A stretch of DNA of 64,000 nt from Chalciporus piperatus. Its lineage: Eukaryota; Basidiomycota; Agaricomycetes; Boletales; Boletaceae. Positions 53,129 to 64,000 of this stretch are shown piece after piece (positions within the stretch are counted from its first letter, which is position 1; the number at the start of each line of letters is the position of its first letter). The stretch lies in contig JBBPTG010000024.1 of the NCBI GenBank assembly GCA_038093975.1, positions 124,001 through 188,000 on the forward strand, given 5' to 3'. The notes below the pieces were generated by a model. It did no database searches. It saw nothing but the letters and a program-made list of their open reading frames with translations, and was not told where the DNA came from. Position numbers and translations under genes: made by a program.

Positions 53129-54196
53129 TTATGAAACGGCATCTAATGCCTCAGGCATGTCGAACGCCGTCGACCGTGTTACCTCCCCGTACGTGAGCAG
53201 GCCAACATAGGGCATGACGTTGTACTTGAGGGAGAATTCGGTAGGTGACACGTTCCTGCAATGTTATCAGTGAGGGAAGTTGGGGGTCGTTCGCGATAAG
53301 AACATTGATCAATCACGGAATAACACGAGGTATCCAGCCGTTTTTCGCAGATCTACGGAGTAAGGAAATGTGCCATGGGAACTTACTTGAATGATTCAGA
53401 TAACTCCCGGAACTTGTACTTGTTCCTGGAGGCCTGCTTGATGTTTGCGTCTTCCTTTCGGCGGACGATGCGATCCCAGAGCACCACGGAATTATTAACC
53501 TACGAAGAAGACATGTGGTGAGCGCCAAGAAACAGATACGACGGCCTAAATGCTAAGCCGGAGCAAATGCGTCACTCTCCACGAAATGACAGGCCGCGCA
53601 AAGGCAGATATAATAAATCCGTGTCTAGCTTACTCACACCTTGGGCGTTCGTGTACTCGGCTTCAAGATACACAAACAATTGTTTTGTGTTCCAATTGAA
53701 AAGAGGCCGTAGGTCTGCATCGGTACCATCCACGCGAACAGTCGGTCAACGGATGTTGAGCGGTAATTGGTGAGCAAAGTGGAGCGGATAGTTGGTGAAC
53801 GCCGGCAAAAATGAAAGTACAGCCATGAACACGCGTTGGTTGCTGCAATGGAAGCAAAGTACTCACCAGCTGTGATATTGAACTTGACAAATCCGATTTC
53901 TTCCTGCTTGTATGGGTAACGCTTCGCCTTCGTGTTGTATCTGGACAGAAAGGGCATGTGGTGAGATACGAATTCTTCTCGGGAGAAATGACAAAGCGGA
54001 TGGCACGGGAGCATGGATGCTGAGACTTGGGTGATATGGCTGGAGGGACTGACACTTTCAGCGAGACCAAGTCAACGTTTCCTTTGGTATCGGCTGTGAA
54101 AAGGAAGGATGAGAGGGCAATGGACGCCAGCAGGACCATTATGCAGGTGGACCATAGTGCCGATATCCCATTGACGCGAGCGTATATGTTATGCAT
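53129..54196 (-). CDS. SPC3: Signal peptidase complex subunit 3
   Basis: SPC3/SPC22-23 is a single-pass ER membrane subunit needed for signal peptidase activity, with its bulk in the lumen. Five exons (54196-54027, 53940-53867, 53714-53638, 53499-53387, 53255-53129) give 186 residues, the normal size. The start MHNIYARVNGISALWSTCIM leads into the N-terminal membrane helix. Lumenal family blocks follow: EEIGFVKFNITADLRPLFNW, NTKQLFVYLEAEYTN, NNSVVLWDRIVRRKEDA and SLKYNVMPYVGLLTYG. The first donor (about 54026) is weak and is the least certain junction; other boundaries have good consensus. Confidence 0.9.
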
Positions 54197-56012
54197 TGCT
54201 GTATAACGTCCTTCTTCTTCTCGATGCAAGTAGGGAAGTCTTGACCGCTAAATGTCGCGTTTGAACACGATGTACAGTGCTTGGTTTCAGAAAGTTGTTG
54301 GCGCTGACCACGACAACCATACGTGGACATACTACGACTACCAAATTTGGATATGTAGTGCTATATGGCGCTTGAAATTGACGCATACCCCTCTTTCAAG
54401 ATATCTTTTCTGATCGTCCGCCAGGGTCCCCCCAGTGACAGACAGACCTTGATCATGAGTATATCAGTCCTCCAGCCAACGGATCAGACATAGGACATTT
54501 TGGGTATTTTCATAATCCCCTGAACACCGTAGCTGGAATTGCGAACCGCCATCTCACTGGTGCCACCCTCGAACTAGGGCCTTGCTACGCGACTCGGGGT
54601 AAGTACCCTGTGTGAAGTTTTCTAGGGTGCCCAATGCACCGGAAATTGACACTATACCGAAACAGTGAGGTCGTTTGCTGACTGTGCGACAAGTCAACGT
54701 CTTGACTCATCAGCATCATATGATGCGAGCAGGTGCGCAGTCATCCATTCCAATCTCCACCTACTACTTCAGGAGAGCAACCTTCAGTTGTCAAACAAAC
54801 GAAAAGTCGTTCTTTGTTCGGCTACAACCCCGGTGTCTTTTCATCAACAGGTAGTTATCTGATGGGAAGCTATTTCTGAGCATATCGCGTTTCTTGCGAA
54901 CGTGTTCATATCGCCCGACTATGGGCTTGAATCGGAATATGCAACTCGCAGCGTGGGGAGACCAACTCGTTCCTCGATAGGCTCGGACGTTTGATCATTC
55001 GCCCTCTTTCAACTTCCACCCCTCTTCTTTCGTCTTTGCCTCCGCCGACTGCGCCATCCTCGTGATTTCAGCCACCGCCTTCTCTCAACTCCCTTATCCA
55101 GGTTTCCCTCTTTATTCTTATCAATGGGCTACTGATTCCATCCTGAAGTGGCATGGAAACAGGTTGCCCCATTTCATGAAATACCTGTATTGTTCTTGAC
55201 CCCTCGTGAACAAGGCACCCCGACACAACTTTCCCCACTAGTACACAATCACCCTCCATTTTAATCCCAGAAAATCCTCTAAACCTTTTCCAACGATAAT
55301 TAATCCCAACGCATCCTCCAAATCGAATCCAATCCCCGAATTTGATTATCCAAATACTTGGGGGGTGCAGGATGTAATACCTCCAATATGACCGTGGGCT
55401 ACACCGCGTCGTCCCTCAATTCTTTCAAACTGGGCGCGCATTTTCATTTTCTCATTTTTGCCTGATCGTGACATGTTACACGAAGCTTCGATACCACCAT
55501 AACGCGGGTTCCTTGTTTGTCGCTTGCGACCCAGAGTCTTGGATTGCAATGTTGTTGCGAACCTGGTCTTATGCGCATGATTGACGGTGATTATCTCCCG
55601 CACGGACATCATTTATACCCTTTTTTTTCCAATTCTACCACTTCCTTGGGTCGGGGTTCTCGCTGTCATCGTCATCCACTCGACTGGGTTGACCGTGCAG
55701 CTGTTGTCTTGGGTTCTCATGAATGTAATGTGTTCGTGAAGCTTTACCGACACCTTGGTAAGTACACATCTCCGTGATGGCATGTTCATCCAAAGGTTTG
55801 TTGGCATGGAAAATGAAGCTTGGAAGGGATCATGGTCAAGGCAAATCGCGACCAAAGCATGCATTGGGGTGTCGCAGAAATACAATATAGCTCAAAAAGT
55901 ATCAGCACCGTCATGTTGGTCATAAATCAAAAAGTATTCTGCTACCCTGAAGATTCGACTGCGCCGCTGTCACAAGCGATGGCCCTACGGCCCCTACCCC
56001 GTCTCTGAACCC
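54197..56012. other. 1.8-kb intergenic stretch, no supported gene
   Basis: Only short open frames without motifs (for example 55613-55885, -). I found no splice series resembling a known family. Confidence 0.5.
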
Positions 56013-58577
56013 CTACTCCGTCTTGGGGTGCACCGCGTTTGGTACCCAAACGATGTCTTCCTCACTCTCGCCTTCAACCCCTTCGCTGTCGGCTGGCGAC
56101 CCTTCTTCCTCGCTCACCAACGCACCAGCCCAACCACCCTGGATCTCCCTCTCCAAGCTGGCAATCTTGGCCCCTCTCAACCTCAGGAACGAAATAACCT
56201 CCCTCGCGTGTCTATACCCTCTCATCTCCACCTCCTCCACAGGACCCTGACCATCCACCTCCACTTTCACCCTGACCTCATCCATACACCCAAATCGCTT
56301 CGCCAAATGCACGCTCGACATAACCTTCTTTGCTTCTCCCGCATCCTCGAGGGCGGCAAAGAAGCTTGCAAGGGCACGGACAGCCTCGCCACGCGCACGC
56401 AGCACATGACGCATGATCCGGCGTGATGAAGGTCGTTTCTTTGTAAGCTTGACAGGAGGCTCCATCGCCTGTGCGGGGAGGTCGGGTGTGGACGGTCGGC
56501 CGTTTCTCTCAAGCCATGGGCTCTCAGGAGGGATCGGAGGGGTGGTGTATTGTGAGAGAGCAGCGAGTGAGAGTTCCCAACGTTTCGGGGCCCACACGCC
56601 TACGAGGACACGCCACGCTGCGATGACGCGTTTCAGGCTATCGTATCAGGGTTGATTGCGTCAGTGGCTGCTATTACCCTTGGAGAAGAATCAGAACAAT
56701 GAATGAAAAAGAGACCCACCTCAGATAGTTGTCTGTGGCGGCCCGTAAGTGCGATCAACGTCATATATCACGCCGAACGAGTCAAACGATCGACCCACCA
56801 TTGATTAGCCTCGTGTGATAATACGCGAATGCCCATACTGTGATCCCTGCCACCAGTGCACCGTGACTGGTGTAGCTTAGCACAGCCCAAAGCGCCCAGA
56901 ACGCGGTCGGGTAGATCAACATCAGTAACAACAGACTGATGACAACCTTGTTCTGTGCCTGAGCCTCCTCCTCGTGCTCGGCAAGTCCTGCAGCCAGTCG
57001 GCCCATAACGTACACGGGCAAATGGAGAATAAGAGGCAGGATAAAGAAGGGGAGGCGAATAAGAGCTCCTAAGGTGTCACGGATGAGAATGAATAACGTC
57101 AGAAGTCGCGATGGGAGCGGCGCGGGGCTAGTTGGTGAAAGCGTTTCCGGGAGCGGAAGAGATGACAAGACAGAGTTCCTAAGGTTTGTCGACTGAAGAA
57201 GAGAGTAGTATTCAAGAAGATGGCGGCGTACGGAAACGAAGTTCGGTGTCGCATCCTGGGTCGAGAAAAGGTCTACAAGACTGAACCATGACCGTGAGTA
57301 GATCGAGCGGATTGAAGTAGGCGGAGATCGGGGCGACGCACGTCTGAGAGATGGTCACAAATTCATTCAAATCAATCGAGCGTTCTTCTTCCCATAGTAG
57401 ATCCCGAGCCATCCGAGCAGCATAAAGCGTGTCCCTACGTACAACACCGTCAGCCTCCGCACCAGGCGCAACGTAGGATGTTTACCAGTCTGGGGCGTTG
57501 ACGGTAGTTTCCACGAGCTGCCGTTCAATTGCACGCGTAAGCTGCTTCACGGCGGCGCGAGCCGCGCCTTCAGCATCAGAAAAAAACTGTTCTTTGTACT
57601 CCTCCATAGAGATCGGCGGACCAAACCTGCAAAAACTTTGGTGAGAGGAAGCGCTTCATGGGCCAACTTTCTGCTCACTCCATGATCACCTGTGATAATT
57701 TGAAATATCAGCAACTGGAGACGGCGGAAATCTTTCCCGACCCAGAGTCAGAAGTATTTCACACTTACATCACTACGATACTTTGATTTATTCGTATACA
57801 CAATTGCCGCGGGCACAATCTTGACTTCTGGGCCCTTGATTCCGTTCTCTGCGGCCCATTTTGTGTACTCTAGCGCGGCCCAGGCTGCGCCGTCCTTGAC
57901 CTGCATAATACGGGGTTCCGTATATGACGTTCCCTCGGGGAAAAGCGCAACAGCACCACCGCGAGCGAGTGCATCGAACGTTCCACGGAACAGTACCTGC
58001 CTATCCTTTGATTTGCGGTCGACGGGGATGTTGCCGGATGAATACAGCAGCCAGGCCAGGAATTTATTGTTGAACAACGTCGCTGTCAAGTTTTAGGTGG
58101 GTCGTTGATATGTGTGGCGAGCTAGGCTGCCGTGTGCTCACCTTTAGACCAATAGTTCAGCATCCGCTGACGAGGAAAGGAGGTCGCTGTAAGCGTTCAT
58201 GAGCGCTCGTACGACCAATAAAAAAGGGTGATATGGACTGACACAAAACGGAAGGGTCGAGAATCATGTTATGATGGGTGGCGGTACTGCGAGAGACATA
58301 TCAGCATGAGCCGGGAAACTCGGTATCAAGAGGAAAAGTCGATTGGCTGTTCTGCTGGCTCTCGCTTGAGTGTATCGAGCGCCGTGCGGTGTCGCATGAA
58401 GTAGCGAGCCCCTACAAAAGGGAAGATCGACTCTGTTGCCACTTACACGATAATCGGACCATCTTCTGGTACGTTCTCTCCGCCTAGCACGCGCACCTCC
58501 GTGAAAAAGGACCATACTGCCCACCCCGCCAATGCTCTGAGGACCTTGTGCAGCGCTTGCGACTCTGATTGAGACAT
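56013..58577 (-). CDS. GPT2: Glycerol-3-phosphate / dihydroxyacetone-phosphate acyltransferase
   Basis: It catalyses the first acylation of glycerolipid synthesis (Sct1/Gpt2 type) at the ER. Ten exons (58577-58447, 58286-58243, 58186-58142, 58082-57769, 57689-57679, 57626-57486, 57434-57342, 57280-56799, 56732-56720, 56637-56013) give 632 residues. The PlsC blocks are in order: HHNMILD (HxxxxD), SGNIPVDR, ALFPEGTS and KIVPAAIVY. Hydrophobic helices follow at about 58140-57900 in the spliced C-terminal half (FFILPLILHLPVYVMG and VVISLLLLMLIYPTAFWALW, encoded at about 56870-57080). The tail is Ser/acidic. Two exons are tiny: 11 nt (VIM-E junction) and 13 nt (DNYL-S junction). Confidence 0.92.
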
Positions 58578-60763
58578 GACGACGGGAAAACGCTCTGGCC
58601 CGGGATAGATTCGTGAATAAAGTACAGACGCAACCTAGAGCGGAGCAGAAGAGGAGCTCGGCAGTCAGCTGTTTGAGAGAATTGAGAGAGCACGAGCCCA
58701 CTGTCAACGAAAACGGTTTTACGGCAAATGTGTCCAATTCAGTGCCTAGGGCCAAGTGGTGGCAATGCCAGTGCCACTGCTACTGCTACTTAGATAATCC
58801 TAGTCTTGTCTACTAACAACATCTCCCTTCCAGCGAGTCTTCCGAGAACAAGGATATCTCATGTGAAATTTGTTTCAGTGTTTGACTCTACACCGACGCG
58901 CACCGTCGACGCCGGACGGAACAGGAAATCTCATCACTGCGGGGCTCGGGGAGAACTTCGACCAATGATATTACACCATTCGCAGCACTGATTGTAGTGA
59001 GTGTTGATCTATCATATGCAACGGGATGACCAGGGTCATCCATTATACTTACTTCCAGTGGCAGATTCTCCCCAACGGCGCAGGAAGACCGAGGGTAAAA
59101 AGACGTGTGTTAACATCTTCAAGTTTTCGGTACAAAACCCTCATCTCTGCACGAAATACCGCTATAGAGGTTAACTCTGTGCGATGTCACATCCGTCAGG
59201 CGAGCTACAGGAAAAGAGGTCAGGTTTACGAGGAAAACGAGCCCAAACACACGCCTGTTTTGGCTGCTTCTGCTTGTAGACTGAATTGAAAACCGAGTTC
59301 GTCAGGCCATGGCAGACTGCTGGTAGCGGGAGCGACTGTCTCGGCCCTACCTAAGGGGCAGCCTGGGGGAGACTCAATACGACCGCGATTCATCAGAGTC
59401 AGGCTTTCTCTCGCGCGAAATAGTCGATGTCCAAGGGTCTCTCTCATATTACCTGCGAGACACCAAGTTCGATGTAGAAGCCTGCACCTTGGATGATGGC
59501 GGAAGGATTAATGGTTCTTCCCGCGAATGCGACGAGCTGGCTGTCCAGCAAGCTTATAACGTGAGATATTTCTTTCCTCTGGTTCAAAGATGTTTAAATC
59601 AACGGCGGCCCAGGTCGCCGTGCACTGTCGAGCATCGTCGGTTGTCACCCCAAACTATGACGTGTCTCCATTAACCTGTTCACATCTCCCCCAGGTGCAG
59701 TAGGTTCGTTTTACTCATCAGACTGGGTCTACCAGGAGTCAACGCTTTTGGTGATCAAGTAACTTCTGAGTCGCACCGAAGCTGCACGACATTCATCTCT
59801 TTCACTGCCTCGAATTTCCTCCCCTGTGGTTGCCACCAAAAATGTAGGTCATTCCCACCGACAATGAATTTCTCGCATGGATACTCATGTTTCCCGTATG
59901 TTATGCAGAAGCTGACTCGAACGATCCTTATTTCCTGCCAATGGCTAGGATGGTCAGCGATCAGGAGTTCCGCTGAACTTGGTCGTCCTACACGGAGGGT
60001 CGTGTGCGTTTGGAATGCATAAGCAAGCGATATTATGGTGCGTGGATTTCGCTGCAAATTTTGTTTGCCGCCCAATGTTTTTCAAGTTCTCTTCGAAGAA
60101 CGACAATTAGAACGCCTTCAGTTTGGTCATACCCAAGTTGAAGGTATTCAAATTGTCGCATTCTTCGCATGTCGAATGCTTCTTTGCGAAGAGCACTGGT
60201 ACCAACACTGGCAAGAATTAACTCTCGAATGAAACCGAGCAAAGTGCGTTGGTGTCCAGCCACTGTATGTCATCATTAAACTTCCCTTGTCGACCCTCCG
60301 CACGAGTGCTGCTCTCCCCCTCTCTGCATCACCTACACCTGAACCGAGCTAGACAATGCGGCTTCCACCCGGACATTAAAACGACCGGTCTAGGGTGCGA
60401 GACGAAGAACGAAAATTCCTCGGTACTGTCCCGAACTGAGATGCAAATGATCTCGCGGGGAAGACCTCGTACACAGCTTCTCAAAACCCGGACAGCGCGA
60501 ACCTGCTGTACGTACTCACTGCGTCTTCATCTTCGTCCACCAACACTTCTTGGTGGAGCAGAAATAAACCATTCGATAAGGTATACGAGATGTATACATC
60601 GTGGGATTCAAGAATATGGACGTGCTTCCATCTATTCCTCGCCGCGCAACTTGATTAAATGCACACAGTTGGGTCCAATGCGATTGCTATATCCCCGGAG
60701 TCAAATAATGCAAGCGGACACATAAGATCCCCCAACGTATCAAGACACGTTAGGACGACTCAC
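58578..60763. other. 2.2-kb intergenic stretch, no supported gene
   Basis: Minus-strand open frames at 59755-60075 and 60033-60263 have moderately protein-like composition (HEYPCEKFIVGGNDLHFWW) but I do not recognise them. The stretch could include the 3' end of the lipase-like locus. Confidence 0.4.
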
Positions 60764-62215
60764 GTTGTCGGAAGTAGACCCAATGTGCTGGATTTACTCC
60801 AGTAGACGCTATACCCAAGACGTCTTCCTTCAGTATGGTGGGTGGGTGAGCACGACGGACTTACGGATGCTAGCACTACCATCTGGGTTTTCGCCGCCCT
60901 CGAGGCGCTTTACATTCTTGGGTGAGCCTAGCAAAAATGGCTCAATACCGCTATGCAGCAGCGATCGCGGTGAAATAAACATCCGGTGCCAGTGCCTTCC
61001 AGGAATGAAACAAGAGCCCCTACCTAGTTCGGTGAATTCCCAATATTCTGTGGCACTATTAAAACAGGGAGTCAGACGCGAGGCAAGCTAGGGAGAGATG
61101 TGGTATACAAATGCTGATATCCAAGTAGTGTGGCAATCATCGTTGGTATGCCATCTGAGGACAAGGATTAACGGATCAGACCGACGCTAGAAGGGCGAGG
61201 AACGTGCAGCGCACCAATCAAATGCACACTTAATCATTTAGTGTTAGTGTGGATAGTGGGAAACATAAGATCGGATTCGAGAGCTTACAACGATAAATGT
61301 TATCGACGCCAATGGAACGTTCTACAAGCTCTGCAAAAGCGGCGTTTCCGGTTCGGGGTTGGCCTAATAATAATATTCTCGTGATTCAAACGATAAAATT
61401 TGAAGTACCACTTTACAAGGAACTGTCAAGACCCACCGAAGGTGCATAGAGTCACGGATCTGCCAGGGAATGTATGGGTAAATGCAACGGAAGCTATCCT
61501 TGTGGTCGCCCCCTGTCTATGTTATGAAACGTGCCAACAGAACCGGAACGGATACGAATAACTTACCCCCAACGAATGACCTAGTTCCCACCAAGTTCGT
61601 TCACTGGAACAGCCAACACATAAAGGAAAGTCTCAAGTACACAAACAACGACATTGTAGGACGGATATTCTTCCAATTGATGTCCAAGCCTGTCTAGAAT
61701 TGATTGTGCGACGCTGTTGTACGAGATAAGGAATCAGACATGAACGCGTGGCTCAGCCAACCGTGCAGTGACCAGTGATGGATCCAGAGGAGGGAGACCC
61801 GGGCTCTGCAATGGTGTGAGGATGATCTATGTGTCTATGACCAGCATCCCAGGAATGTCGATGAACGAATGCATCAAGCCCGAGCCAGTGAGTTGGATAC
61901 GTACCGACGAGGATACTCGTGATGTCCAGTGTCGTACTAGTACCCCTAAACGCGACGATCAGTTCATTCCGCTTGTGTGACGAGGTCCTGAAACTGGCGA
62001 TTGTAGTGTCAGAAAGACTCGGAACTCCCCCGCAACCGAGTCGGCGGGGATTCGAGGGGGTGATGAATGTATATCTGCAACTTCGGGCTTGTACGAACCT
62101 GAACTTCTACGAGGGTATTCCCCATTGGACGAGGACACAGCAATTTGGCATACCGAGCGAGATTGTCATACGTCGTTGGATCAACGCCGACAGAGGGCTC
62201 GTCTGTGCCACGGCC
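60764..62215 (-). pseudogene. Class 3 lipase-like gene, highly interrupted and probably degenerate
   Basis: No frame is long, but spliced fragments in order match a secreted fungal class 3 lipase. They are PTTYDNLARYAKLLCPRPMG (62185-62099), RNELIVAFRGTSTTLDITS (61965-61905, with the FRGTS oxyanion region), SILDRLGHQLEEYPSYNVVV (about 61710-61645), HSLGG (61580-61566) and SVTLCTFGQPRTGNAAFAEL (two exons, about 61460-61285). DGIPTMIATLLGYQHF (about 61160-61115), ATEYWEFTEL and GSPKNVKRLEGGENPDG (about 60945-60890) follow. Against an intact gene: no signal peptide or start is evident, phases fail before RNELIVAF and before DGIPT, and the only splice I find gives C-H-S-L-G in place of G-H-S-L-G. 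An intact gene with introns I mis-set remains possible. Confidence 0.65.
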
Positions 62216-62398
62216 ACCCCGCCACCGCAGTCACAGTTGTCGTCGCCGTCGTTTCAACGACTTCGTCCACCGACATGACACAGTGTATCCTCGAGTTCGA
62301 GGCCGACGATGCAAATGAACGAGTGTCAAGATGATCCGATCATTTATTACGACGGTATTAATTTAGACACCCGATCTGGGGTAGCGTGACATCAAAAA

Positions 62399-63868
62399 TC
62401 AAAATCCAGCGGTAGACCTGATCGAGTCGAGGAGAGTATCATCGTAGTCGCCTCCAGCTTCCCACATCGCAAACCCTCTAAGACCAGTCTTCTTGATATA
62501 ATTCCCCTTGGCAGCAAACGACTGGGCGTTGTCGAAGGAGACCATGACTTGTGAGGTCTCGTTGTAGACATACGGCTGAAAGATGATTCACTCAGTGAAA
62601 TGCACGACATATTTCGAGTCTCGGATGCACTTACAGTTTGACTGCAAGTGTCATAGCGGTAGTAAATACCTGGGGCAGGGAGGGTTTCCTTGGTCAGGAA
62701 CCCACCATCGACGAGGCCCCACAGGTTAAAGGTTCCACCAGGTCCTTGAGAAACACCGCAAGCATCAACGCTACCAGTGTCACCCCACGCATCCCCGAGA
62801 GGCTGATTCGAAGCATCGAATTTCGGGTATGCAACCAAGTCAGTCTTCGAACCATCGACGAACGCGTCGGTGGGCGAGACGCTGAACGAGTGTCCATAAG
62901 AAGGCACACCGAGCACGATCTGGTTGATTGGCATTCCGGCAGCAGTCCATTCTTTGACGGCGGAGACAGCAGAACCAGCTTGGTCAGCAGGAAGAGCGCA
63001 GGTGTCGTTGAGAGGAGCGTTTGGTCCGACGGCAGATGACCATGATCCCCAAACATCGTAGTTCATGATAGTGACGTAGTCGAGAACCTCCGCAAAGTCG
63101 GACACATCAGTGGAAGGATTGCCAGAGGCGTCACGGAAGGGCTTAATTGAAACAGCCGCAGTTAGAGCCAAGTTGGCACCAACAGGGTTCTGACGAAGCT
63201 CTTGGAGGAAGGAGAGGAAATTCTGGGTATCGTCCGCGCTAATCGTGTTGCAACCTATTCCCTGGCTGTTAGGATATTCCCAGCTAGTGAACGTGCATTT
63301 AGAGGTTCGTCATTGAGCGGGAAGTTGTAGCCATACTCGAATTCGATCCCATCGAGGTCATATTCTTCAGCGAAATCTGCAACGGTCTCCACGAAGGCAG
63401 TGCGGTTCTCTTGGGTTGCTACATCGGATGAGAACCAGAGACCGCCAGCCCAACCTCCGATAGCAACGTGTGCAGCAACACCCTGATGATTACGACTCAG
63501 TAAACATTTTAGGGGAATGGTCTCCAGAACCAGAAACGTACGTGTGCGTGTGCTTCCTGAACGAATTCGGGGAGGAGTGATGGATCTGATCCATCCAAGG
63601 AGAGACTGTTGACGCTTGGGGTCGTGATACTGTCCGGAGATGGTCAGCTTCTTCCTATGATCGACATTAGCAAACTTGAACGAACTCACGCGAATGAGTA
63701 TATGAGCGTGTTGTACTTGTCCCAGCTGACATTGGAGAGTGGGAACCCTTCCGTAGCATGCCAGCCCGTGTACCAAGCAGCCGCAACGCGATCCTCCGTT
63801 CTCGCTTGGAGTGAGGACGCCTGATGGAGGACAGATAACACAACCAAAGACGCAGTTAGGAAAGACAT
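62399..63868 (-). CDS. Secreted GH18 chitinase
   Basis: It hydrolyses beta-1,4-GlcNAc linkages of chitin, in wall remodelling or nutrition. Five exons (63868-63690, 63629-63542, 63482-63337, 63283-62635, 62575-62399) give 412 residues. A signal peptide (MSFLTASLVVLSVLHQASSL) is followed by the first barrel strand AAAWYTGW. VAIGGWAGGLWFS is the SxGG-type block. The active-site strand spliced across intron 3 reads LDGIEFDWEYPNSQG. The catalytic Glu and the preceding Asp are present, but the middle Asp of DxxDxDxE is Glu. DYVTIMNYDVWGSWS and KKTGLRGFAMWEAGGDYDD complete the barrel. There is no carbohydrate-binding module. Confidence 0.94.
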
Positions 63869-63927
63869 GGCTCTCGGATGAGACCCGCGAGAATGACCAG
63901 GGTGCTCATAGTCTCGACTTGGTCCTC

Positions 63928-63936
63928 TACTTATAC
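63928..63936 (-). promoter_or_regulatory. Candidate TATA box for the chitinase gene
   Basis: TATAAGTAG on the minus strand, about 60 bp upstream of ATG 63868. Confidence 0.5.
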
Positions 63937-64000
63937 ACGTTCTGAGGTTAATTCCGGCTCAGCGTCGCACTTTTTAGCCGGTCAATGACAGGAGTGACAG

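Overview
The window reads as nuclear DNA of a filamentous basidiomycete, most likely an Agaricomycete. Genes are dense and run on both strands. They are split by many 45-70 nt GT-AG introns, and several families are typical of mushroom-forming fungi: DUF6533 membrane proteins, a tyrosine-kinase-like (TKL) kinase, a degenerate trypsin-like protein and a Zn2Cys6 factor with its cluster at the C-terminus. There are no operons, ribosome binding sites or CRISPR arrays. Family assignments come from motifs read by eye; no database search was run. Most multi-exon models were spliced by hand with reading phase checked at each junction.

Layout. 1-2557: 3' part of an SQS1-like R3H/G-patch splicing factor, frameshifted by a perfect 43-bp tandem duplication. 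2762-5340 (-): Hsp110/SSE1 chaperone. 5908-9349 (+): very low-complexity Arg/Asp- and Pro/Gly-rich protein. 9350-15721: a tandem duplication of a ~3.1 kb unit; each unit carries one DUF6533 membrane-protein gene (-). 17835-18641 (-): predicted tail-anchored protein. 22018-24965 (-): NIPA-type magnesium transporter with 15 exons, one only 6 nt. 25263-31011 (+): fungal adenylate cyclase (RA, LRR, PP2C-like and class III cyclase domains).

32263-33062 (-): 5'-truncated trypsin-like remnant. 33768-36747 (-): a WD40 propeller that can be spliced in frame to a TKL kinase, the most unusual architecture here. 37471-38286 (-): glyoxalase I. 38679-39932 (-): type II membrane methyltransferase-like protein. 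40679-42856 (+): basidiomycete protein of unknown function. 43416-45987 (+): FHA-kinase of the Rad53/Cds1/Chk2 type. 45988-49883: gene-poor. 49884-51487 (-): Zn2Cys6 regulator. 53129-54196 (-): signal peptidase subunit SPC3. 56013-58577 (-): glycerol-3-phosphate acyltransferase. 60764-62215 (-): class 3 lipase remnant or highly interrupted gene. 62399-63868 (-): secreted GH18 chitinase.

Most genes are independent housekeeping functions: protein folding, cAMP signalling, DNA-damage checkpoint, secretion, lipid synthesis and methylglyoxal detoxification. The lineage-specific material (DUF6533 pair, trypsin-like remnant, WD40-kinase, lipase, chitinase) sits between them and shows the expected signs of duplication and decay.
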